In this document: positions 52,736 through 59,976 of the stretch, piece by piece | Layout: each line of letters starts with the position of its first letter | How positions within the stretch are numbered: position 1 is the first letter of the stretch | NCBI GenBank assembly: GCA_017512705.1 | Contig: JAFWEX010000073.1 | Coordinates: forward strand, 1 to 63,262 | DNA from: Paenibacillus sp. | GTDB lineage: Bacteria > Bacillota > Bacilli > Paenibacillales > Paenibacillaceae | Reading direction: 5' to 3' | Length of the DNA stretch: 63,262 nucleotides | The notes under the pieces: generated by a model | What the model was told of the DNA's origin: nothing | The model's database searches: none | Seen by the model: only the letters and a program-made list of their open reading frames with translations | Position numbers and translations under genes: made by a program

Positions 52736-53656
52736 ATGGGATCTCAGATTATTGAAACACGCGGATTAAATCTGAACCTGCAGGGAAGTCATGTACTCAA
52801 AAATATTGACATCACTACGCACTCTGGGCAAATCTGCGCTTTGATCGGGGAGAACGGAGCGGGTAAAACGTCAACGATTCGCTGCATTACAGGACTTTAC
52901 CCTCCAACGACGGGGAGATGTACCATTTTTGGCGAGCCGGCGTATAACATGAGCCAGAAGAACAGGAACCGATTTGGTATCGTGTTTGACGAGGGAGGGC
53001 TGTATAGTGAAATGTCCGCCTGGGAGAACGTCCTTTTTTTTGCAAGCCTGCGAGGAATGGAAAAAGATAAAATTGCAGAACGCTACAACAGACTTGTGCA
53101 ACATTTCGAATTAAAGACTTCTTTGAAGGTCGGACGTTTTTCCAAAGGTATGAAACAAAAGCTTATGATTATACGTGAATTAGTGCACGAGCCTGAGCTG
53201 CTTATTATGGACGAGCCCTTTAACGGTCTTGACCCAGACTCCAAAATTTTTTTAAGAGACAAACTCAGTGAAATCTGTTACGAGCAGAGCACTTCGATTC
53301 TCATCAGTTCTCATGATTTGTTTGATTTAGAGAAGATCGCGGATCAGGTTATTATGATACACCAAGGCCGAATTGTAGTAGATCAAGCACTTCAGACTAT
53401 CACTGGAATCACCGAACGTTACATTGTTACCTGTGACAACCCACCATTGGTGGTGAGTATTCTTCAGGATATTGAAGGAATTACGGTGGTGAATCATAAT
53501 GAGCAGTCTGTGACATTCATGGTTGATTCGGAGATTATTAAACAGCCGTTGCAAGTTCTACTGCAGCACGGCATAGAAATTCAGGAATTTTTCAAGGAAA
53601 AAAGCTCATTAGAGGACTTTTACAGAACAACTAAACAAGCAGCTGTACAAAACTAA
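52736..53656 (+). CDS. ABC transporter ATP-binding protein (peptide export or immunity)
   Basis: 306-aa ATPase. Walker A is GENGAGKTST, the signature FSKGMKQKL (LSGGQ-like with Phe-Ser-Lys-Gly), Walker B LLIMDEPFNGLD and the H-loop ISSHDL. A C-terminal 90-residue extension (VDQALQTITGITERYIVTC...) is typical of BcrA/LanF-type immunity exporters. ATG follows AGAGGAGGGGAATT, 35 bases after the Cys-peptide stop. With the permease it probably exports the peptide or protects the producer from it. Confidence 0.9.
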   Translation: MGSQIIETRGLNLNLQGSHVLKNIDITTHSGQICALIGENGAGKTSTIRCITGLYPPTTGRCTIFGEPAYNMSQKNRNRFGIVFDEGGLYSEMSAWENVLFFASLRGMEKDKIAERYNRLVQHFELKTSLKVGRFSKGMKQKLMIIRELVHEPELLIMDEPFNGLDPDSKIFLRDKLSEICYEQSTSILISSHDLFDLEKIADQVIMIHQGRIVVDQALQTITGITERYIVTCDNPPLVVSILQDIEGITVVNHNEQSVTFMVDSEIIKQPLQVLLQHGIEIQEFFKEKSSLEDFYRTTKQAAVQN

Positions 53657-53693
53657 CTTAAAGTAATCCTTTTGGAGAAGGGAGAGGCTGTAC

Positions 53694-54446
53694 TTGCTGC
53701 CGTTACTAAGAAAAGATGTACAAACCCTCAATTGGAAAAGGTCTTTGACCATGCAAGTATTGATGTTTGGAATTTTTTTTGTGTTTGCGATCGGTCAACT
53801 TGGGGTGTTGGAAGCAAGTCTGGGTTTGACGATCGATGGTCTTGTTCCACTGTTGCACAAGTTGAATGAGACTCGGGAACATCGTGTCATGTTTACGAAT
53901 TCATTGATTGCTGTAGGTCTCCTGTCTTCTGCATTGGTATTTGCATTGTATGTTGGTATTCCTCACGTTCTCCAGTTTTTCACAAAAGAAAAAGCTGAAA
54001 AAAACCTGAGTTTTCTGCTAGCGGTGGTTTCAGAACCCGGTAAAATCATGCTGGCAGTGTGGTTATTTGCCTTGATGCGTGTCGTAGCTATGGCAGTCAT
54101 TAACGGTACATTAATCTGGTTTATATTTACTTTGTTAGGGTTTAGATCTGTGTGGTCAACTAGTCTTTTCTCTTCCGGCCTGACCATTATTTTGTGTATA
54201 GCTGCATTTTTGTATATGGCCAATGCTATTGTCTGGGCCACCAACGGAAGTGAAGCCGTGCTGAAAATGTTTAGAATATTCATTCTGGTTGGTATTGTCG
54301 CAGCATTTCCTGCAGTTAACTATCTTCGGATGGATTTCAGTTTTCTGGATTTCCGTTATGTTGCATACAGTGGAATTATCTGTATCGTGGCAGCGTTCGT
54401 GTCACAATTTCTGATGAGGTTATTTAAGGTTGAAAGAATTATCTAG
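53694..54446 (+). CDS. ABC-2-type permease
   Basis: 250 aa with six membrane helices (VLMFGIFFVFAIGQLGVLEA; VGLLSSALVFALYVGIPHVL; MLAVWLFALMRVVAMAV and further). The start is TTG after GAAGGGAGAGGCTGTAC, 38 bases after the ATPase stop. It has no known-family tag beyond ABC-2 type. Together with the ATPase it forms an exporter pair dedicated to the small peptide at 52605. A terminator follows at 54477-54518. Confidence 0.85.
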   Translation: MLPLLRKDVQTLNWKRSLTMQVLMFGIFFVFAIGQLGVLEASLGLTIDGLVPLLHKLNETREHRVMFTNSLIAVGLLSSALVFALYVGIPHVLQFFTKEKAEKNLSFLLAVVSEPGKIMLAVWLFALMRVVAMAVINGTLIWFIFTLLGFRSVWSTSLFSSGLTIILCIAAFLYMANAIVWATNGSEAVLKMFRIFILVGIVAAFPAVNYLRMDFSFLDFRYVAYSGIICIVAAFVSQFLMRLFKVERII

Positions 54447-54476
54447 ATCATGTCTAATGTGATTTTAGTTAGTTAA

Positions 54477-54518
54477 AATGAATTCTCATCTGATCAAGAA
54501 TGGGAATTCATTTTTTTT
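54477..54518 (+). terminator. terminator of the peptide-ABC unit
   Basis: AATGAATTC (54477-54485) pairs with GAATTCATT (54504-54512) and eight T follow, so the three-gene unit 52605-54446 is closed here. Confidence 0.85.
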
Positions 54519-54628
54519 ATGTGCAAGAGATTCCTTATTTTTACTTTTGGTTTTATAATAGACGAGAATCATATAAAAAAGGTCAATTATCTAATATAAA
54601 CCAATACCGACAGGAGGGGCACAAGCTA

Positions 54629-55648
54629 ATGCAGGACATTGATCACTACCTGTATCAACAGACCAGCCTTCACGGGCGCTCGGTTTACCATTCGGATGTG
54701 GATTTTGCATCATGGCGCAAGCAATTACGAGACAGAGTTCAGGAGCGGCTTGGCGGTTTTCCTTCGGAAGTTGCGGATCTTAACCCCATTTTGCTGGAAC
54801 GTACATCTTGTGATGGTTATACTCGTGAGCGGATTGAGATCACGACCTATTCAGGGCTACGTATGTCGATGTATCTTTTAATACCTAATGATGTAAGCGC
54901 TATCTCTGACAGGAAACCAGCTATTATCGCCTGTCACGGGCACGGCTATGGAAGTCGTGAGATTTGTGCTATGGAGCCAGATGGTTCACCGCGCACTGAG
55001 GAACCCGGGTTGCACAAGGACTTTGCAGTAACGCTTGTACAGCGTGGATATGTTGTGGCTGCTCCTGAACTGCTCGGGTTTGGGGCGAGAAGATTGGACG
55101 AGGATCGCGAGGCACCTCCAGGTACAAGTTCTTGTACGAAGATTGCTGCGCATCTCCTTATGGCAGGTCAGACGCTTGCTGGACATCGAGTCTATGAGAC
55201 AAAACGTGTACTGGATTATGTACTGACTCGATCTGAAGTCGATCCAGAGCGGATCGGAGGCATGGGCATTTCAGGCGGTGGACTGGTTATTGCTTTTACA
55301 GCGGCACTCGATGAACGTTGTAAAGCTACAGTTGTCAGTGGTTACGCAAGCACGTTTCATGGTAGTATTCTGGATCGCAACCATTGTCTCGATAATTATA
55401 TCCCCGGGATTTTGCAGGAAGCAGAGTTGCCGGATTTGATCGGTCTGATTGCTCCGCGTGCTCTCTTTTTGGAGATTGGAAGCAAAGATCTTGTTTTTCC
55501 GCTTCATTCTGCACGGGAGGCTCATGAACGGTTGAAAATGATTTATGAGCATGCAGGTGCAGAAGGAGCGCTGGGTGCAGATTATTTTGACGGCGGACAT
55601 GAGATTAGCGGGGCAAAAGCATACGACTGGCTTGACCATGTCTTGTAG
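54629..55648 (+). CDS. alpha/beta hydrolase, acetylxylan-esterase/dienelactone-hydrolase type
   Basis: 339 aa, no signal peptide. The nucleophile Ser215 is in GMGISGGG, HGHGYGSRE near 105 holds the oxyanion segment, LFLEIGSKDLVFP carries the acid Asp and FDGGHEISG the His. The family includes cephalosporin-C deacetylase-like and acetylxylan esterases. ATG follows CAGGAGGGGCACAAGCTA; the open frame continues upstream through the terminator at 54477-54518, which is rejected as coding. Relation to the secreted esterase downstream suggests deacetylation of plant-derived sugars. Confidence 0.88.
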   Translation: MQDIDHYLYQQTSLHGRSVYHSDVDFASWRKQLRDRVQERLGGFPSEVADLNPILLERTSCDGYTRERIEITTYSGLRMSMYLLIPNDVSAISDRKPAIIACHGHGYGSREICAMEPDGSPRTEEPGLHKDFAVTLVQRGYVVAAPELLGFGARRLDEDREAPPGTSSCTKIAAHLLMAGQTLAGHRVYETKRVLDYVLTRSEVDPERIGGMGISGGGLVIAFTAALDERCKATVVSGYASTFHGSILDRNHCLDNYIPGILQEAELPDLIGLIAPRALFLEIGSKDLVFPLHSAREAHERLKMIYEHAGAEGALGADYFDGGHEISGAKAYDWLDHVL

Positions 55649-55726
55649 TTATTCAGCAGGAACAGGATTCGGAAGAGTACCAAATGGTTCATGCATCATC
55701 ATCTAATCCGAAAGGGGAGTTTTATG

Positions 55727-56899
55727 ATGAAATGGTCTAGTTCTTTGCGAATGATGTTATGTAGTGTGTTAGCTGCAAGTGTAATTTCCGTGGGGTATGG
55801 GAGTGATGGAGTAGAGGTTGCCGAGGCTGCATCCGATCCATACAAATTTGATTTTGGTGCAGGATCAGTGGAGAACGGATATATTGGAGTTTCAGCATCA
55901 ACCGCTTACACCTCTGCAAAGGGGTACGGTTTCAACACACCGGCTAATATGAGGGATGTCTCCGCATCAGGCAGCGGTGTTGGAAGCGATGCTGTTCAGT
56001 TTCTGAAATTTGGTACGAAAAGTGATAATACCTTTAATGTTGATCTGTCAAATGGGCTATACGAAGTCAAAGTTACTCTGGGCAACACGGCTAGAGCGAG
56101 CGTAGCCGCAGAAGGGGTATACCAGATTATGAATATGACAGGCAACGGAGCGACCGATCAATTCCAGATTCCAGTGACGGACGGACAGCTGAATCTCCTG
56201 GTTACGGAAGGCAAGGCTGGTACCGCGTTTACGCTGAGTGCTCTTGAAATTCGAAAGTTGTCCAGCCAGCCTGTTACCAATCGTACAATCTATATCGGTG
56301 GAGACTCCACGGTGTGTAATTACTACCCGCTCGATAGCAGTGTCCAAGGAGGCTGGGGACAGTTGCTCCCTTCATATGTAAATAGTTCCACCTTTCAAGT
56401 ACGGAATATGGCAACAGGTGGCCAGATCGCAAGAGGTTTCCGTGATGATGGTCAGATGGAGGCTATTCTGAAATATATTAAAGCAGGAGATTACTTTATT
56501 TTACAATTGGGAATTAACGATACCAATGCCAAAAACAATACAACGGAGGCAGAGTTCAAGGAAATCATGCGGGATATGGTTCGTCAGGCGAAAAACAAAG
56601 GAGCAACGGTGATTCTCTCTACACCGCAAGGCAGAGCAACGGATTTCAATTCGGCTAATGTGCATCAAGCGGAAAACCGGTGGTATAACGCGTCTACACG
56701 AGCGCTGGCTCAGGAGGAAGGAGTAACCCTCGTAGATCTGAACAAGCTTAGTTCTGCTTACTTCACTTCCATTGGTCCGTCGGCAACCCTTGATTTGTAC
56801 ATGAATGGCGACAGCCTGCATCCTAACCGGCAAGGGGCTGCACAGCTAGCACGTATTGTAGCTGCCGATCTGAAACGACAAGGATTAAACGGCTTTTGA
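55727..56899 (+). CDS. secreted rhamnogalacturonan acetylesterase-like SGNH hydrolase (CE12)
   Basis: 390 aa. A signal peptide (MLCSVLAASVISVGYG, cleavage near AEA-AS at about residue 35) precedes a beta-rich domain of about 130 residues (YKFDFGAGSVENGY...) that resembles a carbohydrate-binding or galactose-binding module. The catalytic SGNH domain has Ser194 in GGDSTVCNY, QLGINDTN and the Asp-His pair in DSLHPN. Such enzymes remove acetyl groups from pectin. ATG 55727 is seven bases from AAAGGGGAG; ATG 55724 is an alternative. It lies 78 bases after the cytoplasmic esterase gene. Confidence 0.9.
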   Translation: MKWSSSLRMMLCSVLAASVISVGYGSDGVEVAEAASDPYKFDFGAGSVENGYIGVSASTAYTSAKGYGFNTPANMRDVSASGSGVGSDAVQFLKFGTKSDNTFNVDLSNGLYEVKVTLGNTARASVAAEGVYQIMNMTGNGATDQFQIPVTDGQLNLLVTEGKAGTAFTLSALEIRKLSSQPVTNRTIYIGGDSTVCNYYPLDSSVQGGWGQLLPSYVNSSTFQVRNMATGGQIARGFRDDGQMEAILKYIKAGDYFILQLGINDTNAKNNTTEAEFKEIMRDMVRQAKNKGATVILSTPQGRATDFNSANVHQAENRWYNASTRALAQEEGVTLVDLNKLSSAYFTSIGPSATLDLYMNGDSLHPNRQGAAQLARIVAADLKRQGLNGF

Positions 56900-56941
56900 A
56901 CTGACTATTTCCAGACAGATCCTATGTGAAAATGGATGTTA

Positions 56942-56995
56942 AAACACCCCCGAAGTTGAACCGCGACATTGCGGACTTCATCTTCGGGGGTGTTT
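56942..56995. terminator. bidirectional terminator between the CE12 gene and the mrp operon
   Basis: A 14-bp stem, AAACACCCCCGAAG (56942-56955) and CTTCGGGGGTGTTT (56982-56995), serves the convergent transcripts. Confidence 0.9.
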
Positions 56996-57022
56996 CAATT
57001 CTTTATTTTTAACTTTATAAAA

Positions 57023-57415
57023 CTACTCCATCATGTCCTTCTCTTCGTATTTCATCTTTTTCCCTTTTAACAACGGCTCCAGTTCGTCCTGCACACTTTG
57101 TTCCCAGAGTGGAACATCAGTACGATAGGCAGCCCGGCCGTTCAGATGTCCTGCAACAGGCGCCGTGATGAACACAAACAAAATACCGAGCAGCAGGCGG
57201 GCACTGATATAGTTGTCAAAATACCAAAAGAAGAAAAATGCACCACTCAGAACACATAACACACCGAGTGTCGTACTTTTCGTCGCCGCATGTGCTCTCA
57301 AGTATACGTCGGGTAGACGGAGAAGTCCGAAGGCGCTAAAAGCACTGAACAAAGCCCCGATCAGGACGAGTAGCCCAATCACTGTTTCGACGGTGCTACT
57401 AACCATCTCCATCAT
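57023..57415 (-). CDS. mrpG: Na+/H+ antiporter subunit G
   Basis: 130 aa, three membrane helices; the MnhG/MrpG family pattern is GALFSAFSAFGLLRLPDVYLRAHAATKSTTLGV. It is the last subunit of the Mrp complex, which exchanges cytoplasmic Na+ for external H+ and supports alkaline and salt tolerance. The chosen ATG at 57415 follows GAGGGGCGGTGTTTAGAA on the reverse strand and overlaps the end of mrpF by 17 bases. The basic C-terminal tail (KGKKMKYEEK) is soluble. Confidence 0.92.
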   Translation of the reverse strand: MMEMVSSTVETVIGLLVLIGALFSAFSAFGLLRLPDVYLRAHAATKSTTLGVLCVLSGAFFFFWYFDNYISARLLLGILFVFITAPVAGHLNGRAAYRTDVPLWEQSVQDELEPLLKGKKMKYEEKDMME

Positions 57416-57683
57416 TTCTAAACACCGCCCCTCGTTCAATATATCGTGCAAATGCGACCGTACTTAGAAAAGCCACTATACCAATCAGCAAAATGATATC
57501 CAGATAAGCTTGCGTTTTCTGCATCATTGATAGTACAGCTACGATGGCTATAACATTGATACCAATCGTGTCGAGTGCAGTAATCCGATCAGCCATGGAT
57601 GGGCCACGAAGAACGCGGTATAAGCAAGCCATAATGGCTAGAGACAGAATAAGCAGGGAGATAAACAATAGTGAAGATAACAT
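57399..57683 (-). CDS. mrpF: Na+/H+ antiporter subunit F
   Basis: 94 aa, three helices, with CLYRVLRGPSMADRITALDTIG, the MrpF signature. The start shares one base with the mrpE stop (TAATG) and has GGAGGTGACACGTTA before it, so it is translationally coupled to mrpE. Confidence 0.93.
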   Translation of the reverse strand: MLSSLLFISLLILSLAIMACLYRVLRGPSMADRITALDTIGINVIAIVAVLSMMQKTQAYLDIILLIGIVAFLSTVAFARYIERGAVFRNDGDG

Positions 57684-58159
57684 TAACGTGTCACCTCCAT
57701 AATTGCTTTTTCGAATGTATTCCGAATGTCGTTTCTCAATTTTTCTTCATCCTTTATATCCAGTGCGTGGATAAAAAGCTTGCGTTTGTTGCCCGAGATT
57801 TCAAGTGGAAGTGAACCAGGAGTTAAGGAAATTAACATACATAGCAGGGTAACCTCCCAATCCGAGGACAACTGTGTACGATAACTGAATATACCTGGAC
57901 GAATATGGAGCTCGGGTCTAATAATCTCTCGAATCATCTCGATACTTGCTCGAACGAGCTCTTTTAAAAAGAGCAGAATCAGCTTGATTATAGCCCACAC
58001 CCGAACAATGTATAAGCGCTGCGGGAAAAACCGCCGCATGGCTCCGATTAAGAGAAGACCAAGTATATATCCAGTAAGAAAACTAATACCGTTCCATGTA
58101 GTGTTCAGAAACATCCAGACAAAGGCAATGATTAGATTGAGTACAATCTGAAAGGCCAT
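57683..58159 (-). CDS. mrpE: Na+/H+ antiporter subunit E
   Basis: 158 aa, two helices then a soluble domain; SFLTGYILGLLLIGAMRRFFPQR and SLTPGSLPLEIS are MrpE features. AAGGAG precedes it, inside the end of mrpD. ATG 58159 is favoured for spacing over ATG 58165. The gene immediately follows mrpD. Confidence 0.92.
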   Translation of the reverse strand: MAFQIVLNLIIAFVWMFLNTTWNGISFLTGYILGLLLIGAMRRFFPQRLYIVRVWAIIKLILLFLKELVRASIEMIREIIRPELHIRPGIFSYRTQLSSDWEVTLLCMLISLTPGSLPLEISGNKRKLFIHALDIKDEEKLRNDIRNTFEKAIMEVTR

Positions 58160-58165
58160 AGACAT

Positions 58166-59644
58166 CTACTCCTTCAATACGGCATCTATATAAATATTGG
58201 GATGCAGCAGAATATCGCCTGCTCGGGAAGTAAGCTGGAACATACCTTCAGCGCCCAAGCCAATTACGATGATAAATACAAACAGAATTCCTGCAGGAAC
58301 CAGCAGACCATTCACCGCGTAAGGACGTCTAGCCATCCCTGCAGGGGCCTCACCCCAGAACGCCTGAATGAAGATGCGCAATACCGAATACAACATGAGT
58401 AGACTGGATAGAACGGCTACCCCGGTCAGACCATATAATCCGGCCTCAAAGCCCCCTTCAAAAAGCATCAGTTTTCCTGGAAATCCACTGAATGGAGGCA
58501 GACCAGCAAGTGCAAGTGCGCTGATGAAGAACATCCAACCAAGTACCGGATATCGTTGAATCAGCCCGCCCATATTGTCGAGTCGGGATGTACCGGCTAC
58601 GGCGATTAATGCACCACCGAGCAGGAACAGCAGTGTTTTGATTAGCATGTCATGTAACATATAGAACAGTAATCCTTCCAGGGCAGTACGGCTTGCAGCA
58701 GCCATCCCGAAGGCAACAAACCCAACGCCTGCAACTACGTTATAGACCAGAATTTTATTCACATCACGATAGGAGATGGCTCCGATCACTCCTAGAATCA
58801 TCGTCGCACCAGCCATCCATCCAATTAAGGCATTGAAGAAGTCAGGGTCATGATAGAAGATCAAAGTGAATGTTCGCACAATCGCATACAGGCCAACCTT
58901 CGTTAGCAAACCTGCGAACAGCGCTGTAACGACAGCAGGCGGGGCCGAATAAGAGCCGGATAACCAGAAAAATAGAAACAAGCCGGCTTTAATACTGAAT
59001 ACAATTAGGAAAAGAACCCCAATCAATGTGATAACTCCACTTTGTCCCACTTCAGCAATTCGTACAGACAAGTCAGCCATATTCAACGTACCTGTAACGG
59101 AATATAAAAAACCGATGGAAGCTACGAATAAAGCTGAAGACACGATGTTAATCAATACATATTTGATGGTCTCACGTAACTGTCTTTCTGTACCACCAAG
59201 CACGATGAGGGCGTAAGAAGAGATCAGCATCAATTCAAAACTGACGAACAGATTAAATAAATCACCTGTTAGAAATGATGCGTTTACGCCGGCAATCAGA
59301 AAATGAAAGAAGGGATAAAAGTGATGCTGCTCCCTTTCCTTATTGATGCTTCGAAAAGCGTATAACAGACATGTCAGCGCTATAATGGAGGCAGTCACCA
59401 CAAGCAGTGCAGCTACCATGTCGGCAACAAGAACAATTCCGTAAGGAGCTGACCAGCCGCCCATATTCAAGGTCAAAACACCAGATTGTGCGACACGTGT
59501 AATAAGAATCGTAGAGGCGGCCGCTGTTGCCAAAAGGCCAATGACACTCATTAAACGCTGTATATTTATACTACGGAAGAACAAGATGGTGACAACACCG
59601 GTTATCAACGGAAGCAAGATCGGCAGAACAACAAGGTTATTCAT
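58166..59644 (-). CDS. mrpD: Na+/H+ antiporter subunit D
   Basis: 492 aa, 14 helices; homologous to complex I subunits NuoM/N. Conserved features are FNLFVSFELMLISSYALIVLGG, the Lys in SIKAGLFLFFWLSGSYSAPPAV and the NKILVYNVVAGVG loop. It overlaps mrpC by eight bases (ATGAATAA). GAGGAGGCGCCCAT precedes ATG. Confidence 0.95.
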   Translation of the reverse strand: MNNLVVLPILLPLITGVVTILFFRSINIQRLMSVIGLLATAAASTILITRVAQSGVLTLNMGGWSAPYGIVLVADMVAALLVVTASIIALTCLLYAFRSINKEREQHHFYPFFHFLIAGVNASFLTGDLFNLFVSFELMLISSYALIVLGGTERQLRETIKYVLINIVSSALFVASIGFLYSVTGTLNMADLSVRIAEVGQSGVITLIGVLFLIVFSIKAGLFLFFWLSGSYSAPPAVVTALFAGLLTKVGLYAIVRTFTLIFYHDPDFFNALIGWMAGATMILGVIGAISYRDVNKILVYNVVAGVGFVAFGMAAASRTALEGLLFYMLHDMLIKTLLFLLGGALIAVAGTSRLDNMGGLIQRYPVLGWMFFISALALAGLPPFSGFPGKLMLFEGGFEAGLYGLTGVAVLSSLLMLYSVLRIFIQAFWGEAPAGMARRPYAVNGLLVPAGILFVFIIVIGLGAEGMFQLTSRAGDILLHPNIYIDAVLKE

Positions 59645-59975
59645 ATGGGCGCCTCCTCACTTCTTCCAAATCGGCGGTTTTCAGCTTGAGATAAGAACGA
59701 TAAGAAAGAACGCAGAAGAACGCAGTCAGTCCGAAATTAATGACGATGGACGTCAGAATCAAGGCTTGAGGGAGCGGATCAACGTAGCTTTCAGCCATTT
59801 CTCCAAGAAGTGGAGGTGCCCCAGTTTTGAGCCGGGACATTGTAATTAACAGCAAATGTACCCCATGTGTCAAAATAGACATGCCGAGTACGATACGGAG
59901 CATGCTCCGTGACAAGATTAAAAAGACGGCAACCGCAAAAAAAACACCTACGGCCACACACATCAATATTTCCAT
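59637..59975 (-). CDS. mrpC: Na+/H+ antiporter subunit C
   Basis: 112 aa, three helices; NuoK homolog with ILTHGVHLLLITMSRL and ALILTSIVINFGLTAFFCVLSYRSY. It starts one base after the mrpAB stop, with GGGAGGATCGATGAT before its ATG. Cotranslation with mrpAB is likely. Confidence 0.95.
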   Translation of the reverse strand: MEILMCVAVGVFFAVAVFLILSRSMLRIVLGMSILTHGVHLLLITMSRLKTGAPPLLGEMAESYVDPLPQALILTSIVINFGLTAFFCVLSYRSYLKLKTADLEEVRRRPYE

Positions 59976-59976
59976 A

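Noticed and set aside
54500-54628. N-terminal extension of the esterase from ATG 54500
   Set aside because: It includes the T-rich terminator arm at 54504-54518 and AT-rich sequence; the AGGAGGGG site supports ATG 54629.
52220-57000. Radical SAM or lanthionine synthetase for the Cys peptide
   Set aside because: No CxxxCxxC-type SAM motif protein or LanB/LanC/LanM/LanKC frame on either strand near the peptide.
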